A DNA stretch of 64,000 bases, taken from Clostridium merdae (GTDB lineage: Bacteria; Bacillota; Clostridia; Oscillospirales; Acutalibacteraceae). The notes under the pieces were generated by a model. That model ran no database searches and was not told the origin of the DNA. It saw nothing but the letters and a program-made list of their open reading frames with translations. The position numbers were made by a program, and so were the translations under genes. Shown piece by piece: positions 43,655-52,902 of this stretch. Each line of letters begins with the position of its first letter. The stretch's first letter is position 1. Location of the stretch: positions 372,001 through 436,000 of the forward strand of contig NZ_FXLN01000003.1 of the NCBI RefSeq assembly GCF_900176635.1, written 5' to 3'.

Positions 43655-44968
43655 ATGAAAAAAATCGTTGCCGTTTTGGCAAGCATCGCAATGGTTTCTT
43701 CTGTGTTTACCGGGTGCTCAGGTGGCGGACAGCCGTCCTCTGCTGCTGCGTCGGGAGAAACAAGCAAACCTGCTTCTACTGTAAGCATCAACTACTATGG
43801 CGGCTGGACGGGTGGAGACCTCGACAAAATGGGAGCTTTGGTTAAGAAATTTAACGAAAGCCAAAAAGAAGTTCAGGTTAACTTTACCTCTTTGCAGTGG
43901 TCACAAATGTTCACAAAGTTCTTGGCAGATTACCAGGCAGGTTCTACACCGGATGTCGTCGCTCTGCACTCTTTTGAACTCGGCCAGTTTGTAGATATGG
44001 GCGTTTTTGATGCGGATGCGATTAAAGGCCTGAACCTCAATTCCAGTGATTACATTAAAACTGGCTGGGATGGCACCATTCTAAACGACGTGCAGTATGG
44101 CGTACCGCTTGATATTAACATGCACGCACTGTACTACAACAAGGATTTGTTTAAAAAGGCTGGCATTGAAAAAGCTCCCACCAACAAAGAAGAGCTAATT
44201 GCGGCCGCACAGAAACTCACCATTGACGCCAATGGTAAGAATGCAACCGAAAGTGGATTTGATGCTGCAAACATTAAGCAGTTTGGTTTTGGCTTCTTGC
44301 AGAATCACCATGCGTTCTATCAGGCATTTGCTCTTATGAACCAGCAGGGCTACAACCCCTTCACCGCAGATATGAGCAAGGTTTCGCTTGACAGCGCAAA
44401 GACCTCCGCAGCATTCCAGTTCCTTGAGGATTTGGTTTATAAGTATAAGGTTACCCCCGCCGGTGAGAAATCTCCCATCGACGATTTTAAAGCAGGAACC
44501 GTTGCCATGGTAGTTGACGGCAACTGGCAGCTTTCCGGCGTTAACAGCGCTGCGAAATTTGATTGGGATACCGCCGCTTACCCGCAGATTTTTGGTGAGA
44601 AGGCTGTTTGGGGCGCTTCCGAGCTGCTCGCCATCCCCAAAAACAAAGATGCAGATAAAGTAAAAGCTGCTCAAACCTTTGTAAAATGGCTCTCCGACAA
44701 CTCCGCAGAGTGGGCACTCTCCGGTCAGATTCCCTCCAACGTAAAAGCACAGCAGGCTGCTACAAAAATTAAGGGTATTGATGCCTTTAACAGTGAGTTG
44801 GATTATGTAAAATTCCTGCCTGCACACAAGAAATCCGTTAAGGTATTCTCCAGTGCTGCTCCTAGCCCGATTCTCACCGCGGCTCAAAACGCGATGCTGA
44901 ACCACAAGGACCCGGCAGAGATTACAAAACAGCTTGAAAGCGACATTAATAAAGTTCTGGCAGGCTAA
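43655..44968 (+). CDS. ABC sugar-binding lipoprotein, family 1
   Basis: 437 residues with a lipoprotein signal (MKKIVAVLASIAMVSSVFTGC, lipobox FTGC), a Ser/Ala linker, then a type 1 solute-binding fold (INYYGGWTGGDLDKM, DYQAGSTPDVVALHS, GTVAMVVDGNWQLSG). Receptor for the permease pair that follows. GGGAGG precedes the ATG. Substrate probably an oligosaccharide or a sugar acid. Confidence 0.92.
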   Translation: MKKIVAVLASIAMVSSVFTGCSGGGQPSSAAASGETSKPASTVSINYYGGWTGGDLDKMGALVKKFNESQKEVQVNFTSLQWSQMFTKFLADYQAGSTPDVVALHSFELGQFVDMGVFDADAIKGLNLNSSDYIKTGWDGTILNDVQYGVPLDINMHALYYNKDLFKKAGIEKAPTNKEELIAAAQKLTIDANGKNATESGFDAANIKQFGFGFLQNHHAFYQAFALMNQQGYNPFTADMSKVSLDSAKTSAAFQFLEDLVYKYKVTPAGEKSPIDDFKAGTVAMVVDGNWQLSGVNSAAKFDWDTAAYPQIFGEKAVWGASELLAIPKNKDADKVKAAQTFVKWLSDNSAEWALSGQIPSNVKAQQAATKIKGIDAFNSELDYVKFLPAHKKSVKVFSSAAPSPILTAAQNAMLNHKDPAEITKQLESDINKVLAG

Positions 44969-45053
44969 CCTGGTTTCATCGGCGGGCATCCTCCAATAGG
45001 GCTGCCCGCCCTTTCATTACAATGTTGTTCCTCATCTAAGGAGTGATAAGCGT

Positions 45054-45989
45054 ATGTCCAACAGACAAGCGAACACGGGCGTAATCGCCCCGAACCTGAA
45101 TAGCCCTAAGAAACCAAAACCGCTCAAGGCCTCGCAGGGTAAAATAGCGGCTCTGTTTTTGCTGCCCTATTTAATTGTTTTCACGGTGTTCCGCCTTGGC
45201 CCCAGTATTGCTGGTATCTTCATCAGCTTCTGTAAGTGGGATCTCGCCGGTTCTTTGTCCTTTATTGGTCTGGACAATTTCAAGCGTATGATTACCGACG
45301 ATAACTTTCATACCTCCATTATTAACACACTCGTCTTCTTTGTTCTCACATTGCCACCCCTTATCATCCTAAGCCTTTTGCTCGCCTCATTTTTTAATAA
45401 AAAAATGCACGGGCGCAATGTTGGCCGCGTTGTTGCGATTATTCCCTATGTTCTTATTCCGGCAGTTGTCGGTATTATTTGGAACTGGATGTATGACAAC
45501 AATTTTGGTATTCTCAACTTTTACTTAAAGAAAATGGGAGGATCTGCGGTACACTGGCTAACGGATGAGCGCGTGGCACTTATTTCGGTTGCCGTTGTAA
45601 TCATCTGGTCCTTTTTAGGATATAACACCATCTTGTTCCTGGCAGGTCTTCAGGGCATCCCCAAGGAGCTTTACGAGGCCTCTTTAATCGATGGTGCGAC
45701 GCGTTTTCAAACCTTTCTAAAAATAACACTCCCTTTATTAAAGCCGACTACCTCCATGGTGGTTACACTTACCATGGTAAATACCGTACAGCTTTTCGAC
45801 CAAATTTACGTAATGACTAACGGCGGCCCGGGTACCTCAACTCTAACTATGGTGCAGTACCTGTACACCTCTGCCTTCCAGAACTATGAAATGGGTTATG
45901 GCTCTGCCATTGAGGTTGCGGTTCTTGTCATCCTTGTCATTATGATTTTCATTCAGAATAAACTGCTAAAAGTTGAGGAAGGAGTGTAA
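45054..45989 (+). CDS. ABC sugar permease, MalF type
   Basis: 311 residues, six main helices, with the EAA coupling loop YEASLIDGATRFQTFLKITLP. Pairs with the following permease. No ATPase gene occurs in the operon, so a shared MsiK/UgpC-type ATPase encoded elsewhere must drive it. Confidence 0.92.
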   Translation: MSNRQANTGVIAPNLNSPKKPKPLKASQGKIAALFLLPYLIVFTVFRLGPSIAGIFISFCKWDLAGSLSFIGLDNFKRMITDDNFHTSIINTLVFFVLTLPPLIILSLLLASFFNKKMHGRNVGRVVAIIPYVLIPAVVGIIWNWMYDNNFGILNFYLKKMGGSAVHWLTDERVALISVAVVIIWSFLGYNTILFLAGLQGIPKELYEASLIDGATRFQTFLKITLPLLKPTTSMVVTLTMVNTVQLFDQIYVMTNGGPGTSTLTMVQYLYTSAFQNYEMGYGSAIEVAVLVILVIMIFIQNKLLKVEEGV

Positions 45990-45992
45990 GGA

Positions 45993-46826
45993 ATGGAAAA
46001 AGGAATTAAACAGCTCCCAAAATACGTTTTACTACTGGTTATCTGCATTGTGTTTCTATTTCCTCTCGCGTGGGCACTGGCGTGCTCCATTAAGCCCGAG
46101 GCGGAAATCCTCAGCTACCCGCCCAAGTGGATTCCCGACACACTCACCTTCTCGAACTACACCACGGTGCTGGAGAAATACCCCTACCTCTCTTGGGGCA
46201 TGAACAGCCTGATTACCGCCATTTTAGGAACTTTAATGATTCTTTTTCTATCCTCTCTGGCGGCGTATGCGCTTGGTCGTTTTGAGTTCCGAGGCCGCAA
46301 GTTTATTTTTGGTACAATTGTGACCATGCTTCTCATTCCCATTCAGGCTTACATGATTCCACTGTATTTAATGTGCGCAAAAATTCATTTGCTCAACACG
46401 TATGCTGCCATTATTTTCCCATCGGCGGCAAACGTGACTAGTATTTTTATTTTAACCAGTTTCTTCCGGGGTCTTCCCCGTGAGCTGGAGGAAGCCGCAC
46501 GAATTGACGGATGCGGTGAATTCACCATCTTCTTAAAGATTATGCTGCCGCTGTCTAAGCCAGCGCTTTCTACCGTGACCATTTTAACCTTTATTGCAAA
46601 CTGGAACAGCTTCTTGTGGCCGATGATTGCTATCCGCTCGGATAAAATGCTCACGCTCCCCGTTGGTATAGCACAGTTTATGGGCTCAGTAAACTCGAAT
46701 GCCCAGTTCCAGTATGGCACCGCACTGGCGGCTTGCTGTATGGCAATTATTCCAACGATGATTGTATTCTTGCTATTACAGCGTTATTTTGTAGAGGGAA
46801 TTGCAACGTCAGGTATTAAGGGGTAA
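45993..46826 (+). CDS. ABC sugar permease, MalG type
   Basis: 277 residues with six helices and the EAA loop EAARIDGCGEFTIFLKIMLP. Starts three bases after the MalF-type gene. Confidence 0.92.
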   Translation: MEKGIKQLPKYVLLLVICIVFLFPLAWALACSIKPEAEILSYPPKWIPDTLTFSNYTTVLEKYPYLSWGMNSLITAILGTLMILFLSSLAAYALGRFEFRGRKFIFGTIVTMLLIPIQAYMIPLYLMCAKIHLLNTYAAIIFPSAANVTSIFILTSFFRGLPRELEEAARIDGCGEFTIFLKIMLPLSKPALSTVTILTFIANWNSFLWPMIAIRSDKMLTLPVGIAQFMGSVNSNAQFQYGTALAACCMAIIPTMIVFLLLQRYFVEGIATSGIKG

Positions 46827-46832
46827 TGAAAA

Positions 46833-47873
46833 ATGAATACAGCATCCGCCGGTTTTTTCCGGCATATTGAAAAAGAGAGCATATTAGGCGAAAATCCCCC
46901 TTTTAAGGCCTGCCATTCCTCTACTCTGGCGGTACTACCAAACGGCGACTTGTTCTGCGTTTGGTTTGCCGGCAGCCACGAGGGTGAGGATGACGTAGCC
47001 ATTTGGGGTGCAAGGCGCACCGGCGGCAAATGGTTGGCTCCGCAGGTACTTCAGCAAAATGGGCTACCTCACTGGAACCCTGTATTATTTGTAAAGAAAG
47101 ATGGCAGTGTCCTCTTATTCTATAAGGTAGGGCGCGAAATCGCCTCTTGGCAAACTTGGGTATGCGAATCGAACGACAACTGCCTTACGTGGTCTCCGGT
47201 ACGGGAGCTTGTTCCCGGAGATGTAGGGGGCCGTGGCCCGGTACGAAACAAGCTGATTGTGCATTCCAGCGGGCGGTGGCTTGCTCCGGCATCTCTGGAA
47301 GACGGAGTTTGGCGCAGCTTTGCGGATTACTCGGATGATGACGGAAAAACATGGGTAAAAAGCAATGAGGTTTTTATTCCGTTGGAAAAAGTAGCCACCA
47401 AAAGCGAAACCTATCAAGAAATTCCGGTATCGGTGCAGTCCTTTGGTGGTCGTGGAGCCATACAGCCTACGCTGTGGGAATCTCAAGATGGAAATGTGCA
47501 TATGCTCATGCGTACCTCCGAGGGCTACATTGCCCGAAGTGATTCGCAGGACGGCGGCAAAACCTGGTGCGAGGGCTACTCCACCAGTCTTCCGAATAAC
47601 AACAGTGGAATCGACCTTGTAAAAGCGTATGACGGGCGACTCTTCCTCGTTTATAATCCGGTGGGCGAAAACTGGGGGCCACGGTTCCCACTGCGCCTTG
47701 CCTGCTCGCACGATGACGGACAAACCTGGGAAGATGTTTACACGCTCGAAGAAACGGAAGGCGAGTATTCCTACCCTTCCATTAACTGCAATGGTGATAC
47801 TCTGTATGTTACTTATACGAATTGCCGTAAGGATATTTCTTTTTGGAGCTTACAGCTCAACAAACCAGAGTAA
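46833..47873 (+). CDS. Cytosolic sialidase-like (BNR/Asp-box) protein
   Basis: 346-residue six-bladed beta-propeller-type protein with three Asp boxes (SDDDGKTWV, SQDGGKTWC, SHDDGQTWE) and the family opening HSSTLAVLPNGDLFCVWFAGSHEG. There is no signal peptide or anchor, so it acts inside the cell on an imported saccharide. It resembles the BNR_2 group, some of which are glycosidases of unusual linkages, and I see no FRIP motif of classical sialidases. It starts six bases after the permease gene. Confidence 0.8.
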   Translation: MNTASAGFFRHIEKESILGENPPFKACHSSTLAVLPNGDLFCVWFAGSHEGEDDVAIWGARRTGGKWLAPQVLQQNGLPHWNPVLFVKKDGSVLLFYKVGREIASWQTWVCESNDNCLTWSPVRELVPGDVGGRGPVRNKLIVHSSGRWLAPASLEDGVWRSFADYSDDDGKTWVKSNEVFIPLEKVATKSETYQEIPVSVQSFGGRGAIQPTLWESQDGNVHMLMRTSEGYIARSDSQDGGKTWCEGYSTSLPNNNSGIDLVKAYDGRLFLVYNPVGENWGPRFPLRLACSHDDGQTWEDVYTLEETEGEYSYPSINCNGDTLYVTYTNCRKDISFWSLQLNKPE

Positions 47874-47885
47874 GGAAGCAAAGCT

Positions 47886-48344
47886 ATGATTTTTGATACA
47901 CGCAGCAATATAACCATGTACGGTGGGTATTCCCCGCTTTTTGACCTTGCGCTGGAATTTCTGAAACACACAAATTTAAGTGTACTTGAACCGGGTAAAT
48001 ACCCCATCCAAGGGGATTCTGTTTTCGCTTTGATTCAAGCTCCTGAAACAGCAAAAAGGCAAGAAAGACTTTGGGAATCTCACCAGCGTTATATCGATAT
48101 TCAGTATTTAATCTCCGGTAACGAGTGGATTGGCTTTCAAAACACCGATTTACTCACCATAAAGGAACCGTATAGCACTGAGCGGGATATTGCATTTTAT
48201 GAAGATAACGGCAAAGGTTTTTTTGTACCGCTGGTACCCGAAAGCTTTGTTGTTTGCTTCCCGCAGGATGCACACATGCCTTTGGCTTGTGAAAACACAC
48301 CGGAGGCGATTAAAAAAGTAGTAATTAAAATATTAATACCGTAA
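47886..48344 (+). CDS. YhcH/YjgK/YiaL-family (NanQ-like) protein
   Basis: 152-residue cupin-like DUF386 protein; relatives include the sialic-acid anomerase NanQ. The motif WESHQRYIDIQYLISG holds the His and Asp of the family metal site, and FFVPLVPESFVVCFPQDAHMP a second His. It probably speeds ring-opening or anomer exchange of the imported sugar. It starts 12 bases after the BNR gene. Confidence 0.87.
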   Translation: MIFDTRSNITMYGGYSPLFDLALEFLKHTNLSVLEPGKYPIQGDSVFALIQAPETAKRQERLWESHQRYIDIQYLISGNEWIGFQNTDLLTIKEPYSTERDIAFYEDNGKGFFVPLVPESFVVCFPQDAHMPLACENTPEAIKKVVIKILIP

Positions 48345-48374
48345 TCAGGCGAACGTTCGCGATTACAGAATTCC

Positions 48375-48409
48375 GCTTTCCTCCCTCACTCTCCGTGAGG
48401 GGAGAAAGC
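48375..48409 (+). terminator. Hairpin inside the sugar-acid operon
   Basis: GCTTTC-CTCC-CTCAC pairs with GTGAG-GGGA-GAAAGC (one mismatch, five-base loop), followed by a weak CTATTTTA. Preceded at 48351-48360 by the palindrome CGAACGTTCG. It may lower expression of the kinase half of the operon or act in processing. Confidence 0.45.
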
Positions 48410-48473
48410 CTATTTTACAAAGAGCCGATTCATTGGATTGCGGCTAAAATTTCGAAAGAAGGAAGAGATCCAT

Positions 48474-49472
48474 ATGTCACGAAAACCAAAAATATTAGTC
48501 GTTGGCAGTTTTGTGATGGACCTTATCGTGAAATCCGAGCGTTTCCCCAACGCCGGTGAAACTGTTCTGGGGCTGGACTACCAAACAGCACCCGGCGGTA
48601 AGGGAGCAAATCAGGCCGTGCAGGCCGCTCTCCTCGGTGCCGATGTAACCATGGTCGGCAAGGTTGGCAACGACGACTTTGGCCGCCGTTTAATTGCCTC
48701 TTGCCAAGAGGCAGGCGTAAATACAGATTATGTAGGTAAGCATAGCACCGCTTGCTCTGCCATAGGCAATGTACAGCTTGAGGTTCAAAACGGAACCACA
48801 CGCAATCGAATTATCGTTGTGTCCGGCGCGAATATGGAAATTAAGCCTGAGGACGTTGCTTTTTTAAAGGACATTATTGATAAATACGATATGGTCATTT
48901 TACAGCATGAAATCCCCATGCAAATCAATGAGCTGGTGGCAAAATACGCATACGACAAACAAGTTCCTGTTATGCTCAATTCCGCTCCCTCAGCCCCGCT
49001 TACCGACGAGATGTTATCCCGCTTGGCTTTCATCTCGCCAAACGAGCATGAAGCGGCAGATTTAACAGGAGTTCCCATTCGCAAGGATGGCAAGCAAGTA
49101 AATATGGAAGACGTAAAGAAGGCCGTAGAAGCCCTGCTGGCAAAAGGAATTCAAAACGTAGTGATAACCCTTGGCAATGCGGGTGCCGTAGTGGCAAACA
49201 AAGAGGAATTTATCTATGAGCCTTGCATTGATGTTGTAAAAGTACAAGACCCAACTGCGGCAGGAGATTCATTTGTGGGCGCATTCACCACCTCTTACTG
49301 CGCAGGGTTAAGCCTGAAAGATTCTCTGCATTTTGCAAACTACACGGCAACGCTTACCGTTTCGCGCATGGGCGCACAGCCCTCTTTGCCGAAGCTGGAG
49401 GAAGTAGTTGCCCTCATGCAGAGAGAAAATGATCTTACCTTCCCCCTGTCCGCTTTGGATGGCCTGAAATAG
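48474..49472 (+). CDS. PfkB/ribokinase-family sugar kinase
   Basis: 332 residues from the ATG after GAAGGAAGAG (the frame runs 12 codons further back). Ribokinase motifs: VMDLIVKSERFPNAGETV, the sugar site APGGKGANQAV, and the catalytic base region DPTAAGDSFVGAF. Phosphorylates a sugar with ATP in the cytosol. With RbsD/FucU and an SIS isomerase downstream, a pentose or deoxy sugar released by the aldolase is possible. Confidence 0.88.
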   Translation: MSRKPKILVVGSFVMDLIVKSERFPNAGETVLGLDYQTAPGGKGANQAVQAALLGADVTMVGKVGNDDFGRRLIASCQEAGVNTDYVGKHSTACSAIGNVQLEVQNGTTRNRIIVVSGANMEIKPEDVAFLKDIIDKYDMVILQHEIPMQINELVAKYAYDKQVPVMLNSAPSAPLTDEMLSRLAFISPNEHEAADLTGVPIRKDGKQVNMEDVKKAVEALLAKGIQNVVITLGNAGAVVANKEEFIYEPCIDVVKVQDPTAAGDSFVGAFTTSYCAGLSLKDSLHFANYTATLTVSRMGAQPSLPKLEEVVALMQRENDLTFPLSALDGLK

Positions 49473-49488
49473 AGAGGAGAAAATTTCT

Positions 49489-50103
49489 ATGATATCACAA
49501 GAAGCTCGCGAGGCGCTAAGCCAGTTCCAGCAAATCTCTACGGAAGAGATGGATCGCTTTATATTGTCGGTAACACCCGAAAGCCTAGAACAGGCAGCAG
49601 ATTTAATCCTTAAGGCAAAAGAGAACGGTGGCCGCATGCACATTACTGGCATTGGCAAGCCTTCACATGTAGCGGCTTACATGGCTTCGCTTTTCTCCTC
49701 TACGGGCTGTCCCACCTATTACCTGCATGGCACCGAGGCCGTACATGGCTCTTGCGGCCAGCTTGTTGCTGGGGATGTTGTCATTTGCATTTCAAACAGC
49801 GGCGAAACTGCTGAGCTAAAATCCACCGTGACTGCCATTAAAAACAACGGCTGCCATGTGATTGCCGTAACTGGTAATCCGGAATCTTGGCTCGCAAGAG
49901 AAGCCGAAGCAATTCTTTTGGCAGGAGTAGCACAAGAGGGCGGCCCACTAAACCGTGCACCCCGCGCTTCCATTCTCGCTGAGATTTATGTGCTTCAGGC
50001 ACTTAGCGTGTATTTGCAGGCTGTGCGTGGGCTAACGCCACAGGAATATGTAAAATGGCACCCGGGTGGAACCTTGGGTAATCTTCGCGAAAACGAGAAA
50101 TAA
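49489..50103 (+). CDS. SIS-domain sugar-phosphate isomerase (KdsD-like, no CBS domains)
   Basis: 204 residues, one SIS domain: GRMHITGIGKPSHVAAYMAS, HGTEAVHGSCGQL, ISNSGETAELKSTV, and the C-terminal EYVKWHPGGTLG typical of arabinose-5-phosphate isomerases, but without the CBS pair. It would interconvert a ketose and an aldose phosphate made by the preceding kinase. Confidence 0.87.
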   Translation: MISQEAREALSQFQQISTEEMDRFILSVTPESLEQAADLILKAKENGGRMHITGIGKPSHVAAYMASLFSSTGCPTYYLHGTEAVHGSCGQLVAGDVVICISNSGETAELKSTVTAIKNNGCHVIAVTGNPESWLAREAEAILLAGVAQEGGPLNRAPRASILAEIYVLQALSVYLQAVRGLTPQEYVKWHPGGTLGNLRENEK

Positions 50104-50117
50104 GGGAGGCCTTTGGC

Positions 50118-50522
50118 ATGTTGAAATCTGGCTGTATCCATCCCGACATTATGCGCGTTCTTTCTCTTTGTGGCCACGGAGACAAAATATTGATAGCAGA
50201 CGGCAATTATCCGTTGGATGCCAAAAGTGGAGATGCAGAGAAAGTATACCTCGGTCTTACTGATGGTATTCCAACCGTTACCGATGTTTTAAAGACCTTA
50301 CTAACCTGTATCAATATTGAAAAAGCAGAAGTAATGCTGCCCGGCTCCGGGGAACCGGAAATCTTTGGAGAATTTCGTACTATCCTCAACGGAATGGAGC
50401 TCGAGGGTATTGACCGCTTCGGCTTTTACGAGGCCTGCAAAGAGCCTGCGGTTCGCCTCGCAATCTCCACCGGAGAAAAGCGTATATTTGCAAATATATT
50501 AATAACGGTTGGCGTAGCTTAA
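50118..50522 (+). CDS. RbsD/FucU-family sugar mutarotase
   Basis: 134 residues with the family motif SLCGHGDKILIADGNYP (His and Asp of the active site). It interconverts pyranose and furanose or alpha and beta forms of ribose or fucose-like sugars, helping the kinase. Last gene of the operon, before a terminator. Confidence 0.9.
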   Translation: MLKSGCIHPDIMRVLSLCGHGDKILIADGNYPLDAKSGDAEKVYLGLTDGIPTVTDVLKTLLTCINIEKAEVMLPGSGEPEIFGEFRTILNGMELEGIDRFGFYEACKEPAVRLAISTGEKRIFANILITVGVA

Positions 50523-50551
50523 TACGATTTTATTATTCTCAAATATAACAT

Positions 50552-50613
50552 AAAAAAGTGCACCCCAAAGCTTCCCGTGTATGATACCGGTAAGCCGAGG
50601 GGCGCACTTTTTT
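50552..50613. terminator. Terminator between the sugar operon and the collagen-like gene
   Basis: AAAAAAGTGC-ACCCC...GGGGC-GCACTTTTTT with an inner AAGC/GCTT pairing; usable on both strands between convergent genes. Confidence 0.8.
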
Positions 50614-50678
50614 ATTTTTATAGGATTAGGAGACGGTGATGCGATCTTGTTGCTTTAGCAAAAAACGAACCTAAATTA

Positions 50679-52568
50679 TTAACTTAATAATATGGCGTTA
50701 AACTGCGCTCCTACACTTGGCGCGAGTGTTAGTGTTAATGGAGTCGCTGAATTGTTTCTAAGAGTTAACGTATCACCTGCGGCCAAGGTTAATATTGCGG
50801 TACCAGAAACTTCTCCAGTAGCTGTTAATGCTGGTATTGGGGTTGATGCATCTGCCGTACCATTTACAGCAATCGCAAGTGCAGAACCTACACCAGCAGT
50901 GATACTAACATAATAATCAATTTGATAAGAGCCAGCAGTTGGAACCGTTACTGTTGTTGTACCTGCAGTGTGAGTAATGCCAGATAGTGGCCCATTATTA
51001 CTAAGTGGTACATCTGCACCTCCGGCGACAGTGGCATCTGCCAACGTTGCAAGTTGATAGGCGTATCCAAATGTTGTAACACCTGCGCCAGTGGGGCCTG
51101 TGGGGCCTGTCGGACCGGTATCGCCCGTTAGTCCGGTTGGCCCTGTGGGTCCTGTAGGACCGGTATCGCCTGTTAGTCCGGTTGGCCCTGTGGGGCCTGT
51201 CGGACCCGTATCGCCCGTTAGTCCGGTTGGCCCTGTGGGGCCTGTCGGACCCGTATCACCTGCCGGACCAGTTGGGCCAGTAGCACCTGCGGGGCCGGTT
51301 GCACCCGTATCACCTGCGGGGCCGGTTGGACCCGTATCGCCTGCTGGGCCGGTTGGACCTGTGGGGCCTGTCGGACCGGTATCGCCTGTTAGTCCGGTTG
51401 GCCCTGTGGGGCCTGTCGGACCGGTATCGCCTGTTAGTCCGGTTGGCCCTGTGGGGCCTGTCGGACCGGTTGCACCTGCCGCGCCCGTTAGTCCGGTTGG
51501 CCCTGTGGGGCCTGTAGGGCCGGTATCACCCGTTAGTCCGGTTGGCCCTGTGGGGCCTGTAGGACCGGTTGCACCTGCCGCACCGGTTAGACCCGTGGCA
51601 CCTGTCGGGCCTGTGGGGCCGGTTGCACCTGCCGCGCCCGTTAGTCCGGTTGGCCCTGTGGGGCCTGTAGGACCCGTATCACCCGTTAGACCGGTTGGGC
51701 CTGTGGGGCCTGTAGGACCGGTATCGCCTGTTAGTCCGGTTGGGCCTGTGGGGCCCGTAGGACCAGTATCACCTGTTAGCCCGGTTGGACCCGTGGGGCC
51801 TGTAGGACCGGTGGCACCTGCCGCGCCCGTTAGTCCGGTTGGGCCTGTGGGGCCTGTAGGACCGGTATCGCCTGTTAGTCCGGTTGGGCCTGTGGGGCCT
51901 GTAGGGCCTGTTGCACCTGCTGCACCGGTTAGACCCGTGGCACCTGTCGGGCCTGTGGGGCCGGTTGCACCTGCCGCGCCAGTTAGACCAGTAGCACCCG
52001 TCGGGCCTGTGGGGCCGGTTGCACCTGCCGCACCGGTTAGACCAGTGGCACCTGTCGGGCCTGTGGGGCCGGTTGCACCTGCCGCGCCAGTTAGACCAGT
52101 AGCACCCGTCGGGCCTGTGGGGCCGGTTGCACCTGTGGGGCCTGTAGGACCAGTTGGACCAGTTGTGCCCTCCGTCCCAACGCCACTAAAAATCGTGATT
52201 GACGATTTCACCTGCACAGTGGAGGATAAGAAAATAGTGGATGAGCTACTATTTACCAATCGCACTTGTGCTGGAACAGTATCAAATTCCAGAATAGCAA
52301 ATCCTACCGTCTCACCAGTTTTAATGGGGGAGTTGCCAATAACGGAACCTGAGGTAGCTTCAATAGAGAAAGCGATACTAGTCGCTGACGTAAATTGAGT
52401 TGCTACCCACCAATCAAATTTATATCTACCAGCCTCAAGAATGGTAATAACACCCGTAGCGTTGTTGTACAAAATACTCCCAGAGGAATATAAAGTAGTA
52501 TCAAAAACTACAGGTGCTCCGCTAGAAATAGAACTCGCTGCCAAAAGACTCAATTGCATAGAAGCCAT
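50679..52568 (-). CDS. Collagen-like spore-surface protein (BclA-like)
   Basis: 629 residues from the ATG giving MASMQLSLLAASS, preceded by AGAGAGG; the open frame runs 20 codons back without support. Three parts: an N-terminal beta-rich domain (about 1-130, ending ITIFSGVGTEG), about 360 residues of Gly-X-Thr/Ala triplets, and a C-terminal jelly-roll domain (about 500-629, GYAYQLATLADATVAGG onward) like BclA. Both end domains have a C1q-like pattern, which is unusual. Thr-rich triplets suggest glycosylation. Probably on the exosporium or spore coat, as hinted by a sigma-K-like promoter. Confidence 0.85.
   Translation of the reverse strand: MASMQLSLLAASSISSGAPVVFDTTLYSSGSILYNNATGVITILEAGRYKFDWWVATQFTSATSIAFSIEATSGSVIGNSPIKTGETVGFAILEFDTVPAQVRLVNSSSSTIFLSSTVQVKSSITIFSGVGTEGTTGPTGPTGPTGATGPTGPTGATGLTGAAGATGPTGPTGATGLTGAAGATGPTGPTGATGLTGAAGATGPTGPTGATGLTGAAGATGPTGPTGPTGLTGDTGPTGPTGPTGLTGAAGATGPTGPTGPTGLTGDTGPTGPTGPTGLTGDTGPTGPTGPTGLTGDTGPTGPTGPTGLTGAAGATGPTGPTGATGLTGAAGATGPTGPTGPTGLTGDTGPTGPTGPTGLTGAAGATGPTGPTGPTGLTGDTGPTGPTGPTGLTGDTGPTGPTGPTGPAGDTGPTGPAGDTGATGPAGATGPTGPAGDTGPTGPTGPTGLTGDTGPTGPTGPTGLTGDTGPTGPTGPTGLTGDTGPTGPTGPTGAGVTTFGYAYQLATLADATVAGGADVPLSNNGPLSGITHTAGTTTVTVPTAGSYQIDYYVSITAGVGSALAIAVNGTADASTPIPALTATGEVSGTAILTLAAGDTLTLRNNSATPLTLTLAPSVGAQFNAILLS
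51085..52170. repeat. Tandem 54-bp (18-codon) collagen repeats
   Basis: The collagen region is built from 18- and 9-residue modules such as GATGPTGPTGATGLTGAA and GPTGLTGDTGPTGPT, at the DNA level 54- and 27-base near-identical repeats. Array length is likely to vary between strains. The long plus-strand frame here (Pro/Val/Gly-rich) is a by-product of the repeat and not a gene. Confidence 0.9.
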
Positions 52569-52640
52569 AAAGGAAACCTCTCTTTTTAAAAAACATACGT
52601 GTGATGCTATAAAGAAATTTATATACATTCACCGTAGTAC

Positions 52641-52668
52641 AAACTATGCACGCTTGTACAGGTAGGTT
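52641..52668 (-). promoter_or_regulatory. Candidate sigma-K promoter of the collagen-like gene
   Basis: On the minus strand AACC, 16 bases, CATAGTTTG, matching the AC...CATAnnnT pattern of mother-cell sigma-K promoters; about 75 bases before the start codon. Confidence 0.42.
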
Positions 52669-52765
52669 CATTTTTCGCTTATGAATAAGCTCCCAAATCG
52701 CCTCTTTTATACGCTATCTTCTAGTGTAAATAAATCGGAGATTATGATGAAACTCAACAATAATA

Positions 52766-52793
52766 TTGATTGGAATCCATGTTTTTTTATGAT
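52766..52793 (+). promoter_or_regulatory. Candidate sigma-A promoter of the toxin-barstar locus
   Basis: TTGATT, 16 bases, TATGAT, about 110 bases before the toxin start codon, in the divergent gap with the collagen-like gene. Confidence 0.4.
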
Positions 52794-52902
52794 ACACTTA
52801 AAATAAATAAAATAACTTTCCTTATTTCGTGCAAACATCCCTTGTGTTTTTCTCATTAATAGAGAGGATATAATTCCTTTCATTTAACGAGAGGTGAGAA
52901 CT

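Noticed and set aside
51085..52170. Regular repeats considered as a CRISPR array
   Set aside because: Repeats are contiguous 27/54-base coding units with no unique spacers and no cas genes.
51091..52398. Long plus-strand frame rich in Gly-Pro-Val over the collagen gene
   Set aside because: It is the antisense of the GPT/GAT triplet repeat; no ribosome site and no domain. The minus strand has start, flanking domains and promoter-like sequence.
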